DNA of 64,000 nucleotides, from NCBI RefSeq assembly GCF_022812285.1, contig NZ_CP093300.1:3162001-3226000 (forward strand), read 5' to 3'. The notes beneath the pieces are model-generated. The model was not told the DNA's origin and searched no databases. It saw only the letters and a program-made list of their open reading frames with translations. Numbering within the stretch: the first letter of the stretch is position 1; every line of letters begins with the position of its first letter. Shown here piece by piece: positions 56,847-64,000 of the stretch. Position numbers and translations under genes: made by a program. Source of the stretch: Alkalihalobacillus sp. LMS39 (lineage in GTDB: Bacteria > Bacillota > Bacilli > Bacillales > Bacillaceae_F).

Positions 56847-57509
56847 ATGCAACCTAAAAAGCAACCATCTGCATCACAAGATTCGATTATTCAATTAAAA
56901 CAAAAAATCATCCATTATCGCTCAGAAGTGTCACGGTATAAGCAACAACTTGAAGATTATGAAAAAAGATTACAAGCAAGCGAAGCGAAAGAGCAAACAC
57001 AAGTTCACATTGAAGAAAAAACAGAGGAACCACGAATCGATTGTCAAGCCTACTTCAGCTATTCAACCATTCTGTCTAATTCTAAAGATGAAGATACGAT
57101 GATCCTTGGAAACTTTATTATAGAAAACACGGGAAACCAACCGTTAACGACACCGATTATTTGTTTGCAAACTCTTCCAGCCGACGCATGTGTTCTAAGC
57201 GGAAAAATAAAATATCATACTCGTGCTACTGATCAAGATGAAGGGATTATTCTTGATGAAACAGCAACAGAAGAATGGACATATGTTCATCCAAATTGGC
57301 AAGAGAAAATGAAAGCAAGCAGCGAGCATTGGTTACGCCCCATACATCAAACCGTCATAGAGCCTGGAGAACAATTATTCTTCTCTAATTTTTCACTACT
57401 ACTTACACCTATCAAAGATAACCACTCTATTATTATGAAAGGGTTTGTGTATTCACAAGAGATACAAAAAGGACGATCTGCATTAAATCAAATCGTACTA
57501 AACTATTAA
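56847..57509 (+). CDS. Unknown protein with N-terminal coiled coil, spore cluster
   Basis: 220 residues. Residues 14-60 form a coiled coil (SIIQLKQKIIHYRSEVSRYK, then QQLEDYEKRLQASEAK). The rest (about 70-220) looks like one beta-rich domain (MILGNFIIENTGNQPLTTPI, then VIEPGEQLFFSNFSLLLTPI), of the kind seen in spore-surface or adhesion proteins. GAGGAGGGAAAG precedes the ATG. The gene lies 26 bases upstream of the CgeB-like gene, so the two are an operon. I do not recognise the family; it could be an acceptor or helper for the glycosyltransferase. Confidence 0.6.
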   Translation: MQPKKQPSASQDSIIQLKQKIIHYRSEVSRYKQQLEDYEKRLQASEAKEQTQVHIEEKTEEPRIDCQAYFSYSTILSNSKDEDTMILGNFIIENTGNQPLTTPIICLQTLPADACVLSGKIKYHTRATDQDEGIILDETATEEWTYVHPNWQEKMKASSEHWLRPIHQTVIEPGEQLFFSNFSLLLTPIKDNHSIIMKGFVYSQEIQKGRSALNQIVLNY

Positions 57510-57535
57510 CGTTCTTTTAACAAGAGGTAAAACTG

Positions 57536-58507
57536 ATGAAAATCTTATATATATCATCCGGCTACGGGAAAATTTATACGTATTTTGATCAATGGATTAT
57601 AAAACAATTAAAGAAAAAGACAACTGGTCAAGTTCGCAGTATTCACCCTACAAAAGAACTCTCTTATTTCAAAACAATCTGTCGTTCATTTCAGCCTGAC
57701 CTTGTCATCACTTTAGTAGGAGATAAACTTCCTAACGATGTACTAGATTGGCTAAAAAGAAAAGACATTCCATTAGTACTTTGGCTAACCGAAGATCCTT
57801 ATTATATTGACCATACCGTTTCTTATATCTCCTACTATGATTTTGTTTTTACAATTGATATATCAGCAGTTCAGTTTTATCAAAAGCAAGGTTTTGACCA
57901 TGTCTACCATTTACCTTTAGGAACTGATCCCGAAACGTTCTTACCGAAACCTACTATTAATAGATATGCAAGCGATCTTTGTTTAATTGGATACCCCTAT
58001 GATAATAGAGTTTCTCTTATTAAGAAACTAATAAATGAAACCCGTTACCGCATCATCGTATCGAGTCATTGGAAAAACTACTTGACTGAGTCCAAACAAT
58101 TGAAAATCATAAAAGGATGGTTATCTCCTCAAAAAGTGAGCTATTATTATTCTAATGCAAAAATATGTTTAAATACTCACCGTTCCTATCAAGAAGCGAT
58201 GAATAAAAATCGCTTTGGTGTTGTAAATCATAGTATTAACAATCGGACATTTGATATTGCTGCTTGTGCTGCATTTCAACTAATAGAAGAAAAAGAAGAT
58301 ATATCTACACATTTTGCACTTCACAACGAAATCGTCTCTTTTCATTCAGAAGACGACGCAGTTGAAAAAATCCATTATTATATGAATGAAGAAAAGGAAA
58401 GAAAAGAAATCGGAGAAAACGCTCATAAACGGGTGCTACAATCCCATACCTTTTACCATCGAATAACAAAACTGCTCCAAACGGTCATGGAACAAATAGC
58501 AAAATAA
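57536..58507 (+). CDS. CgeB-family spore glycosyltransferase
   Basis: 323 residues of the CgeB / Glyco_trans_1_2 type. The N-terminal half has DLVITLVGDKLPNDVLDWLK and LVLWLTEDPYYIDH (about 80-94). The C-terminal half has the family signature HRSYQEAMNKNRFGVVNHSI with NNRTFDIAACAAFQLIEEKE (about 215-260), where CgeB proteins bind the nucleotide sugar. In Bacillus subtilis cgeB is a sigma-K-dependent gene needed for the outermost spore layer. It follows a coat-type gene pair on the same strand, and a family A repeat follows it. Confidence 0.85.
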   Translation: MKILYISSGYGKIYTYFDQWIIKQLKKKTTGQVRSIHPTKELSYFKTICRSFQPDLVITLVGDKLPNDVLDWLKRKDIPLVLWLTEDPYYIDHTVSYISYYDFVFTIDISAVQFYQKQGFDHVYHLPLGTDPETFLPKPTINRYASDLCLIGYPYDNRVSLIKKLINETRYRIIVSSHWKNYLTESKQLKIIKGWLSPQKVSYYYSNAKICLNTHRSYQEAMNKNRFGVVNHSINNRTFDIAACAAFQLIEEKEDISTHFALHNEIVSFHSEDDAVEKIHYYMNEEKERKEIGENAHKRVLQSHTFYHRITKLLQTVMEQIAK

Positions 58508-58540
58508 GATGTAACAATTCGTTTGTAGAAATCATATGGC

Positions 58541-58713
58541 AAGAAAAACGCGGAGCGTTTTTCTTTCAAGCGAAGTGCGGAGCCCTGCCCGCTTTTGACA
58601 GTGAACCCCAAGTGCTCTTCTTGGGGTGAAACGCGCAGGTGCGTAGCCTTCGCTCTTCTTGAATAAGCTTTCAATGCTTCGCTGCTAGACCAAAATTTTT
58701 TACTTTCTTATCT
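58541..58713 (+). repeat. Dispersed repeat family A, copy 3
   Basis: This is the full-length copy: AAGAAAAACGCGGAGCG at the left, the CCCCAAG/CTTGGGG hairpin, the AACGCGCAGGTGCG block and the ACCAAAATTTTTT end are all present. It starts 34 bases after the CgeB-like stop. Confidence 0.85.
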
Positions 58714-58756
58714 CATAAAGAAAAACGCGGAGCGTTTTTCTTTCAAGCGAAGTGTA
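58714..58756 (+). repeat. Dispersed repeat family A, truncated tandem copy 4
   Basis: CATAAAGAAAAACGCGGAGCG to TTTCAAGCGAAGTG is the first 40 or so bases of the family, directly joined to the end of copy 3. Confidence 0.8.
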
Positions 58757-58972
58757 TGATGAACAATCAACACATCCCATGTCTCATTTTTGCGGTCAGA
58801 GCAGCCGTTATTTGTGAACATGATACGGGTTTCCGTTTTTTTGCGGCCACAGGAGCGCTTATTCACGCAAAAGCCACTCTATTCCTAGCGATATATTATG
58901 ATTAACTGCCCCTGTGTCCTCCAACGTTCCAAAACGCTAGCAATGTTCACAGATAACGATTTTCATGGCCGC
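58757..58972. repeat. Intergenic structure with a long inverted pair
   Basis: GTTATTTGTGAACAT (58807-58821) and ATGTTCACAGATAAC (58943-58957) are inverted copies with one mismatch around 121 bases. Inside, TTTTGCGGTCAGAGCAGCCG and TTTTTTGCGGCCACAGGAGC are related direct copies. No ORF is present. Confidence 0.55.
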
Positions 58973-59779
58973 TTACTTACCATCTTCCTTTTCGAATCCA
59001 AATTGTCCTAATTGATGCTCATCATGATGAAAGTCTGATCCCCCGGTCATTAGCAAATCATATTCTTTGGCCATTGCTTTATAAACCTCACGATGTTCTT
59101 TCAAATGACTTCTATGCCACACTTCAATTCCATCAAAACCAAGTGTGATTAGTTCACGGACAAGCTCGTCATCTCCAATATAAACAGGATGGGCTAACAC
59201 AGATTTTCCACCAGCCTTTTGTATAAGCGCTATTCCCTCTTGCGGAGAGAGTATCATTTTTGCTATCGCACACGGTTTTCCATCCGCTAAATAGTCATCA
59301 AACACCGTTTGATAATCAGAAACATATCCTTTCTTTACAATTGCTTTTGCAATATGAGGTCGTGCAATGACTCCTCCTTGGCTAAATTGTTTGATATCAT
59401 CCAATGTAATTGTAAAACCTATTTCATTAAACTTTTCAATGATTCGATTCGCTCTCCCTTCTCTTTCTTGTCGCATCTGTCGTAATGTTTTTGTAAGCCC
59501 TGCTTCAGCTTTAATATTGTAGCCTAATATATCTACACTTTTCCCTTTATACTTCGTACTTAGTTCGATCGCAGGAATGATGTGAACGCCAAGTTTTCTT
59601 CCCGCTATTTCTGCTTCCTTAATTCCAGCCAATGTATCATGATCTGTAATTGCAATCGTTACTATCCCAGCTTTTTTTGCTTTTTTAACTATATCAGTCG
59701 GTGAATACTCGCCATCTGAGGCTGTTGTGTGAATGTGCAAGTCGAATGCTCCCGAATCAATTACTTTTTTTAAGTTCAA
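58973..59779 (-). CDS. PHP-domain metal-dependent phosphoesterase
   Basis: A 268-residue PHP protein. The metal-binding motifs are [20 protein letters not shown] (about 13-32), [10 protein letters not shown] (about 47), IPAIELS (about 71), VLAHPVYIG (about 195) and [16 protein letters not shown] (about 245). The size and pattern fit the YciV/RnaAM-type group, which removes phosphates from nucleotide 3',5'-bisphosphates or short RNA. The frame opens at 59794; GTGAGGAG seven bases before the TTG at 59779 favours that start. It follows the GT61 gene closely (25 bases), but a link to spore glycosylation is not apparent. Confidence 0.87.
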   Translation of the reverse strand: MNLKKVIDSGAFDLHIHTTASDGEYSPTDIVKKAKKAGIVTIAITDHDTLAGIKEAEIAGRKLGVHIIPAIELSTKYKGKSVDILGYNIKAEAGLTKTLRQMRQEREGRANRIIEKFNEIGFTITLDDIKQFSQGGVIARPHIAKAIVKKGYVSDYQTVFDDYLADGKPCAIAKMILSPQEGIALIQKAGGKSVLAHPVYIGDDELVRELITLGFDGIEVWHRSHLKEHREVYKAMAKEYDLLMTGGSDFHHDEHQLGQFGFEKEDGK

Positions 59780-59804
59780 TGGAAAACTCCTCACTTTAGC
59801 TTTA

Positions 59805-60929
59805 TTATAGATAATGCTGTAAGTAAGCTTTTAGTTCCTCAATACGAATCATCCAGTCCGCCTCAATCGGTCGCTTGTTTTCAATTGTTTTCCCTAGAAA
59901 ATAACTAAGCTTGCCATTTGTTGTTGTATTGATTAGCACATCGCTTACTTTTAAAAATTTTTCGGTTGTGAGAATTAATTTTTTTGTTTGTTCTTTTTGA
60001 AATACACTGTTATATAAAGCAGATCCTGATGGCCCAGCAATGATTTTTGCATTTCTAAACAGCGTAATTTGTTGTTGAACATTTAACAGTTGTGGGTGAG
60101 TAATAATAAAACCATGCGAAGCAAAAACACGTTCAACTGCTTTCTCATTCAACAATCGTCTTCTTTTATATTGTAGTTTTGACCGAGAAACATAAATTCT
60201 TTCTGGACCATTCCCTTCATCATAATAATCTCCGAGCTTTTTCCATGTATGTGCAGCTAATGTTGACGTATAATTCCGTAACACAAAAGCTTGAACAGGA
60301 ATTAAGAGGCGTTCACATTGTACAGGTTTGTGTAAATATATAATTTGTTTCTGCTTAATACCTAATGCTTGTAACATATCCAACTGCCACCGATGTTTAT
60401 CAGTTGGATTCATGATAAAACGGTACTGTCTTATATCTAAAACTTGTGTAATCCATAACCTAGAAAGCAATTCAAGTAAAAAATGACCATAGGAATCTGA
60501 TAACTCACCACTTAAAAAAATCGTTTCCCCTGGGATTTTCTCCACATTTGTTCGTTTTTCTTTTGTTTCAAAACGATTGAATGTAGAATGATACATCAGT
60601 GCTTTATGTCGCGACATATAACGATAAAATCTAAAGCTATCAGGTAATAAAAATTGCTTACGGGCAACAATTGGTTGATGTTTCAAACATACTGCATGGT
60701 TTATGCTCGCAATATAAAATTCATTTGTCGTACAAACCTTTGGAAACTGTTTTTCCATGCCATGAACATCTGGTTGGATTAATGGCATTGTTTCTTGTTG
60801 TTGTACTAGATAAAGAGTATCCTTTTGTGAATGTCCTCTTTCATAAGCCGTAAAGTCTTGAACATCACAAAAACTTCGATAATTAATGAGCGATAAAAAG
60901 TCTGATTTGTGTTTTCCGATCAAATTCAC
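59805..60929 (-). CDS. GT61-family glycosyltransferase (DUF563)
   Basis: A 374-residue GT61-type transferase. The characteristic parts are [20 protein letters not shown] (about 133-152), [20 protein letters not shown] (about 243-262) and [16 protein letters not shown] (about 307-322). GT61 enzymes transfer pentoses, GlcNAc or similar to polysaccharide or protein. The start is uncertain: GTG at 60929 or TTG at 60923; both have only moderate ribosome binding sites (AGGTTAGAAGG). It is divergent from the GT2 gene at 61028 in the spore glycosylation cluster. Confidence 0.8.
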   Translation of the reverse strand: MNLIGKHKSDFLSLINYRSFCDVQDFTAYERGHSQKDTLYLVQQQETMPLIQPDVHGMEKQFPKVCTTNEFYIASINHAVCLKHQPIVARKQFLLPDSFRFYRYMSRHKALMYHSTFNRFETKEKRTNVEKIPGETIFLSGELSDSYGHFLLELLSRLWITQVLDIRQYRFIMNPTDKHRWQLDMLQALGIKQKQIIYLHKPVQCERLLIPVQAFVLRNYTSTLAAHTWKKLGDYYDEGNGPERIYVSRSKLQYKRRRLLNEKAVERVFASHGFIITHPQLLNVQQQITLFRNAKIIAGPSGSALYNSVFQKEQTKKLILTTEKFLKVSDVLINTTTNGKLSYFLGKTIENKRPIEADWMIRIEELKAYLQHYL

Positions 60930-61027
60930 CTTCTAACCTAACTTTTGTCAAAGTACGTTATTCATCTATTCAAACCGATAAAGCCTGACATAAGATATAG
61001 TAGTTGTTTTAATAAGGTGGTGAAAAA

Positions 61028-61726
61028 ATGATAAAAGTGAGCTGTATTCTCACAAGTTATAACCGACCAAGAGGAGTGCAAGAAGCGATTAATAGTGTAA
61101 AAAAACAAACATATCCTCACTGGGAACTCATCATCGTCGATGACAATTCTAATGCAAAAACAAAACAAATGCTTCAACATCTAGTCGCTAGCGACGAACG
61201 CTTGAAGCTGATACAGTCCGGTGTTAAAGATGAAGACCGCTATAAAACGACTCGTTATGCAACTTGTATAAACCTAGCTATTCCTCATCTAACAGGAGAT
61301 GTTGTCACTTATTTAACAGATGATGATATTTATTATCCGAATCGTTTTAAACAAATGGTGAAAGTATTTCAAAAAAATCCGAACATCCATATTGTGTATG
61401 GAAAGCAAAAAGTAGTTCATATAAGAAATGGATTAAAAGTCCGAGAGTTTCTTCGTCCGTCAATTGGAGTGACTAAACATCCTATGGGCAAAGTCGACCA
61501 TAATTCCTTTATGCACCGACGAAGCTGTTTCAATACTATTGGTGGTTGGGATGACAATCCACAATATTGGAATCATGCCGATGCTGTTTTTTTTAGAAAA
61601 CTTGTTCAACACTGGGAGTTTCATCCGCTTCACATTGTCACAGATGAACATCGGATTCACCCTAAAGGAATCCAATCTAAAATGAGACAAAACAAAAAAC
61701 CATGGATGGAAAAAGATACCGAATAA
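61028..61726 (+). CDS. GT2-family glycosyltransferase
   Basis: A 232-residue GT-A fold transferase. VSCILTSYNRPRGVQEAINS (about 4-23), LIIVDDNSN (about 39) and the metal-binding YLTDDDIYYPNRF (about 97-109) are standard. WDDNPQYWNHADAVFF near 178 is shared with the convergent neighbour at 61733-63022, which also shares RYKTTRYAT (about 71). The two are clear paralogues. AAGGTGG precedes the ATG. The protein consists only of the transferase domain. Confidence 0.88.
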   Translation: MIKVSCILTSYNRPRGVQEAINSVKKQTYPHWELIIVDDNSNAKTKQMLQHLVASDERLKLIQSGVKDEDRYKTTRYATCINLAIPHLTGDVVTYLTDDDIYYPNRFKQMVKVFQKNPNIHIVYGKQKVVHIRNGLKVREFLRPSIGVTKHPMGKVDHNSFMHRRSCFNTIGGWDDNPQYWNHADAVFFRKLVQHWEFHPLHIVTDEHRIHPKGIQSKMRQNKKPWMEKDTE

Positions 61727-61732
61727 CATGTT

Positions 61733-63022
61733 TCACTTTTGAAAATATGTCCAACAAAATGGGTCACCTTCCGTAAAGATTTTCTTTTCTTTTTTCGATA
61801 ATCGAATGGCTTGTTGTTCCTTAAGGTTTAATTTCTTAACACTATTTTTCTCAATCGGATGAAGCTGATTTTGGTTGCTTAAATAATAGCTGGAAAAATC
61901 TTTAAACAATAATTGACTCGGGAGAATGGTATGTTCGGTAATTGAACTATTAATAGGAGGACCTAGCTCAAACCCTTCAAGAAACTCGTAAGTTAAAGGA
62001 ATGATATCTTTTTTTTGAAACTTAAATTTTTTAAAAGCTTTAAAGCCATCTATCAATCTTTTTTGATGATTTTCAATATAATAGATTGTAGTTGACTCTT
62101 TCGCTTTGACAAGACGACCATTTGGAAATAAAGAAGGGTTTGAAAAAACCGTTTCATCGATTTTTGGACCAAGCGAATATTTAAATAAAATCGGGTCAGG
62201 GATTTCAACAATATCCCGATTTCGATAGTTTAGTACCGTAAACCACTCTCGGTCAATTTCTCTTCTTCGATTCTCTTCAATTACATACACGTTAGATGAT
62301 TGCCCTTTTACTATTGTTCCTTCTGGCAAGTGCTCGGGAAGATTGGCATTTAAATTTTGAAAGGAATACGGAGTCTTATAACTAATATCCAAAATTTCAT
62401 CTATAGGATGAAACGAAGTAAATGTATTTACCCGACTCCAAAAAGCCGCATCTGCATTATGCCAATACTTAGGGTCATCGTCCCAAAAGCTACCAAACGT
62501 TTGAAACACTTGGTCGGCTATTTTTCTCGTATGCATAACAGAACAATGATCAACGATGTTGGCAGCCTCTTGTAATGTTCCTTTCGTCATCCGGGTTCGC
62601 TCTGTTAATACATCCAAATGTTTATCGACATGGATGACTTTTTGTCCTGAATAAACAGCCTCTATCGCTGAATTGTGATTAAAGGCTTGCATCATCAACT
62701 CTAATCGCTTAGGTACATACACCGTATCATCTGTTAAGTATGTTACGTATTCACCTTTTGTTTTTGGAATGGCTGTATTGATTAATGTCGCATAACGTGT
62801 TGTTTTGTAACGGTTTTTATTTTCAATTTGACTATTATAGTAATGGATTCGTTCATCATGTAAATAAGATTTGATTTTCGTTGTCGTTTCCTCATTTGAA
62901 GCATCATCCATAATAAACAATTCCCAATGTGTAAAAGTTTGTGCCAGTACACTCTCAATGGATTTTCCTACTGTGTTTGGTTTGTTGTAGCTTGTAAGAA
63001 TAATTGATACGACAGGCTTCAA
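61733..63022 (-). CDS. GT2 glycosyltransferase fused to three surface-type repeats
   Basis: 429 residues. Residues 1-225 are a GT2 domain (SIILTSYNKPNTVGKSIESV, FIMDDASNEE, YLTDDTVYVPKRLELM). Residues about 232-290, 299-358 and 367-415 are three copies of a repeat of about 60 residues: TIVKGQSSNVYVIEENRRRE, RLVKAKESTTIYYIENHQKR and LLFKDFSSYYLSNQNQ, each followed by an I/L-D-x-x-x-F-type step and a G-P-x-I end. This repeat resembles the VKG-x-x-x-VYxIENGKKRxI repeats known from bacterial surface proteins. It is convergent with its paralogue at 61028, six bases apart, and lies 21 bases after the GT4 gene. Confidence 0.82.
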   Translation of the reverse strand: MKPVVSIILTSYNKPNTVGKSIESVLAQTFTHWELFIMDDASNEETTTKIKSYLHDERIHYYNSQIENKNRYKTTRYATLINTAIPKTKGEYVTYLTDDTVYVPKRLELMMQAFNHNSAIEAVYSGQKVIHVDKHLDVLTERTRMTKGTLQEAANIVDHCSVMHTRKIADQVFQTFGSFWDDDPKYWHNADAAFWSRVNTFTSFHPIDEILDISYKTPYSFQNLNANLPEHLPEGTIVKGQSSNVYVIEENRRREIDREWFTVLNYRNRDIVEIPDPILFKYSLGPKIDETVFSNPSLFPNGRLVKAKESTTIYYIENHQKRLIDGFKAFKKFKFQKKDIIPLTYEFLEGFELGPPINSSITEHTILPSQLLFKDFSSYYLSNQNQLHPIEKNSVKKLNLKEQQAIRLSKKEKKIFTEGDPFCWTYFQK

Positions 63023-63043
63023 TTGCTCTCCTCCTTACTCGGT

Positions 63044-64000
63044 TTATGTGCGTAAATTATTCACTTTATTCATAAGCTCTTCCCGATTTGCATGTAACTG
63101 TAGCAATAACTGAAGCAACGCTTGACTATCCAATTGACCGACAACCCATCCTCCATTCAAATTCTGTACTCTTTCTACAGGTGCGCCTAAATTAAAGGTA
63201 ATCACAGGGTATCCAGAAAGAAGTGCTTCTGTTGTTGTATAAGAATATGTTTCTGGACAAATCGAAGAAATAACAACGATAGAAATTTCGTGTTGTGATA
63301 ATAAATACGACAATTGTTTCGGCTCATATTGACCAACAACATGGAAGTGACCCGCTTCATCACTATAAGGTGTAGGGTGTTTATCTGTCGTACCAATGAC
63401 TTTAATTGTCAATGGTAAACCTTGTTGTTTAATGGCTTCTTTAAGCTCATATAAAATTGTTAACCCTTTATTTTTTCCGATATGACCAATAAAAGCAATA
63501 TTCAATCGGTTCAATGCAAAATGTGGTTGGTATGTATACATAATATGCTCTGGGGTTTTTGGTGCAGAAACATGAATAGGAAGAGTCGGATAATATCGTT
63601 GAATAATTTCTTTCGTCGAGTGACTAGGTGCAATTACAGTATCTGCATGCTGGAGCAACTGAAAAAATTTATGTCTCCATTTGGCAATGCGAATCGAGGT
63701 GGCTTTCATATTAATTTGTGGCTCTGTAATAAGGTTCGTTTGAATACACGCTTGGCATTTCGCTATATTTGTTTCAGCAAAACAATATTTTTCTTCATAA
63801 TTAAGTAAGTTAAAGCTAGGGCAAACACAATAATAATCAGCAATAAAATAAGCATAAGGGATGTTACACCGAATAATATAATGAATAAGTTTAAATAGTG
63901 GAAATGTCACTAAATGATTAATATAAATATACGTTATGTTACACTGTTTTAACATTTTATGAAATGAACTCCAATTGAGTTCAGTTGTTTTTATTGCATA
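63044..64000 (-). CDS. GT4-type glycosyltransferase (cut by the window edge)
   Basis: At least 318 codons; the frame stays open through the right edge (…NWSSFHKMLKQCNITYIYIN), so the true start lies outside. The visible part has an acceptor-domain piece with a Cys cluster (YYCVCPSFN, YCFAETNIAKCQACIQ) often seen in transferases of this kind, then the donor domain: NIAFIGHIGKNKGLTILYEL (about 172 of the visible 303-residue frame), VVGQYEPKQLSYLL, and the ETYSYTTTEALLSGYPVITF end signature. It is upstream of the GT2-repeat fusion on the same strand, probably in one operon. Confidence 0.82.
   Translation of the reverse strand, partial: YAIKTTELNWSSFHKMLKQCNITYIYINHLVTFPLFKLIHYIIRCNIPYAYFIADYYCVCPSFNLLNYEEKYCFAETNIAKCQACIQTNLITEPQINMKATSIRIAKWRHKFFQLLQHADTVIAPSHSTKEIIQRYYPTLPIHVSAPKTPEHIMYTYQPHFALNRLNIAFIGHIGKNKGLTILYELKEAIKQQGLPLTIKVIGTTDKHPTPYSDEAGHFHVVGQYEPKQLSYLLSQHEISIVVISSICPETYSYTTTEALLSGYPVITFNLGAPVERVQNLNGGWVVGQLDSQALLQLLLQLHANREELMNKVNNLRT

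Noticed and set aside
58453-58674. 73-codon minus-strand ORF across the end of the CgeB-like gene
   Set aside because: It runs through repeat family A and the CgeB-like coding end and has no ribosome binding site; the deleted copy at 54493 does not conserve it.

Overview
The window comes from the chromosome of an AT-rich, Gram-positive, endospore-forming member of the Bacillaceae. The evidence is: a cwlJ-gerQ spore germination pair; a BclA-like collagen glycoprotein; a CgeB-type spore glycosyltransferase; a good sigma-K promoter; strong AGGAGG-type ribosome binding sites; several TTG starts; lipoproteins; and cre-like CcpA sites. No rRNA, complete tRNA, CRISPR array or intact insertion sequence was seen.

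Layout. 0-10.5 kb holds small independent units: an SDR enzyme, cwlJ-gerQ, a small exported protein, a BCCT transporter, a membrane protein, a divergent SDR/TetR pair with a striking palindromic operator, and an MdaB-type reductase plus MFS exporter divergent from a LysR regulator. 10.7-15.9 kb holds a 1252-residue GH51 arabinofuranosidase without a signal peptide and a secreted esterase, fitting plant hemicellulose use. 16.3-34.2 kb is a catabolic island. It has a CoA ligase, a thiolase and a dehydrogenase/hydratase fusion (beta-oxidation type), a GAF/PucR-type regulator, a six-gene gentisate operon (monooxygenase, thioesterase, fumarylpyruvate hydrolase, DinB-fold isomerase, gentisate dioxygenase, unknown), two IclR regulators and a TRAP transporter. 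Together they suggest that a hydroxyaryl acid with a side chain is imported, shortened as a CoA ester, hydroxylated, released as gentisate and cleaved to fumarate and pyruvate.

34.8-42.6 kb is a spore-surface glycoprotein locus: a collagen-like protein with about 244 Gly-X-Y triplets next to a 1068-residue four-domain glycosyltransferase/methyltransferase, a separate methyltransferase and another glycosyltransferase-like protein. 43-46 kb holds a sugar dehydrogenase lipoprotein, a SAP-domain protein, decayed pieces of an AraC regulator and a GH43 xylosidase, and a tandem array of 52-bp hairpin units. 46-54.4 kb holds a monosaccharide ABC transporter with its own three-part sensing system (membrane-anchored sugar-binding protein, YesM/LytS-type kinase, YesN-type regulator), resembling XylFII-LytS-YesN/XylFGH. 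54.7-64 kb is a second spore-surface cluster: a small Cys-containing protein, a coiled-coil protein, a Cys-rich coat protein, CgeB-like, GT61, two GT2 and a GT4-type glycosyltransferase, plus a PHP phosphoesterase. The last gene runs off the right edge.

Two families of dispersed intergenic repeats and several gene remnants (SDR, MFS, AraC, GH43 and an unknown secreted-type tail) show local rearrangement and decay. All function calls are read from sequence motifs and context; no database search was possible.
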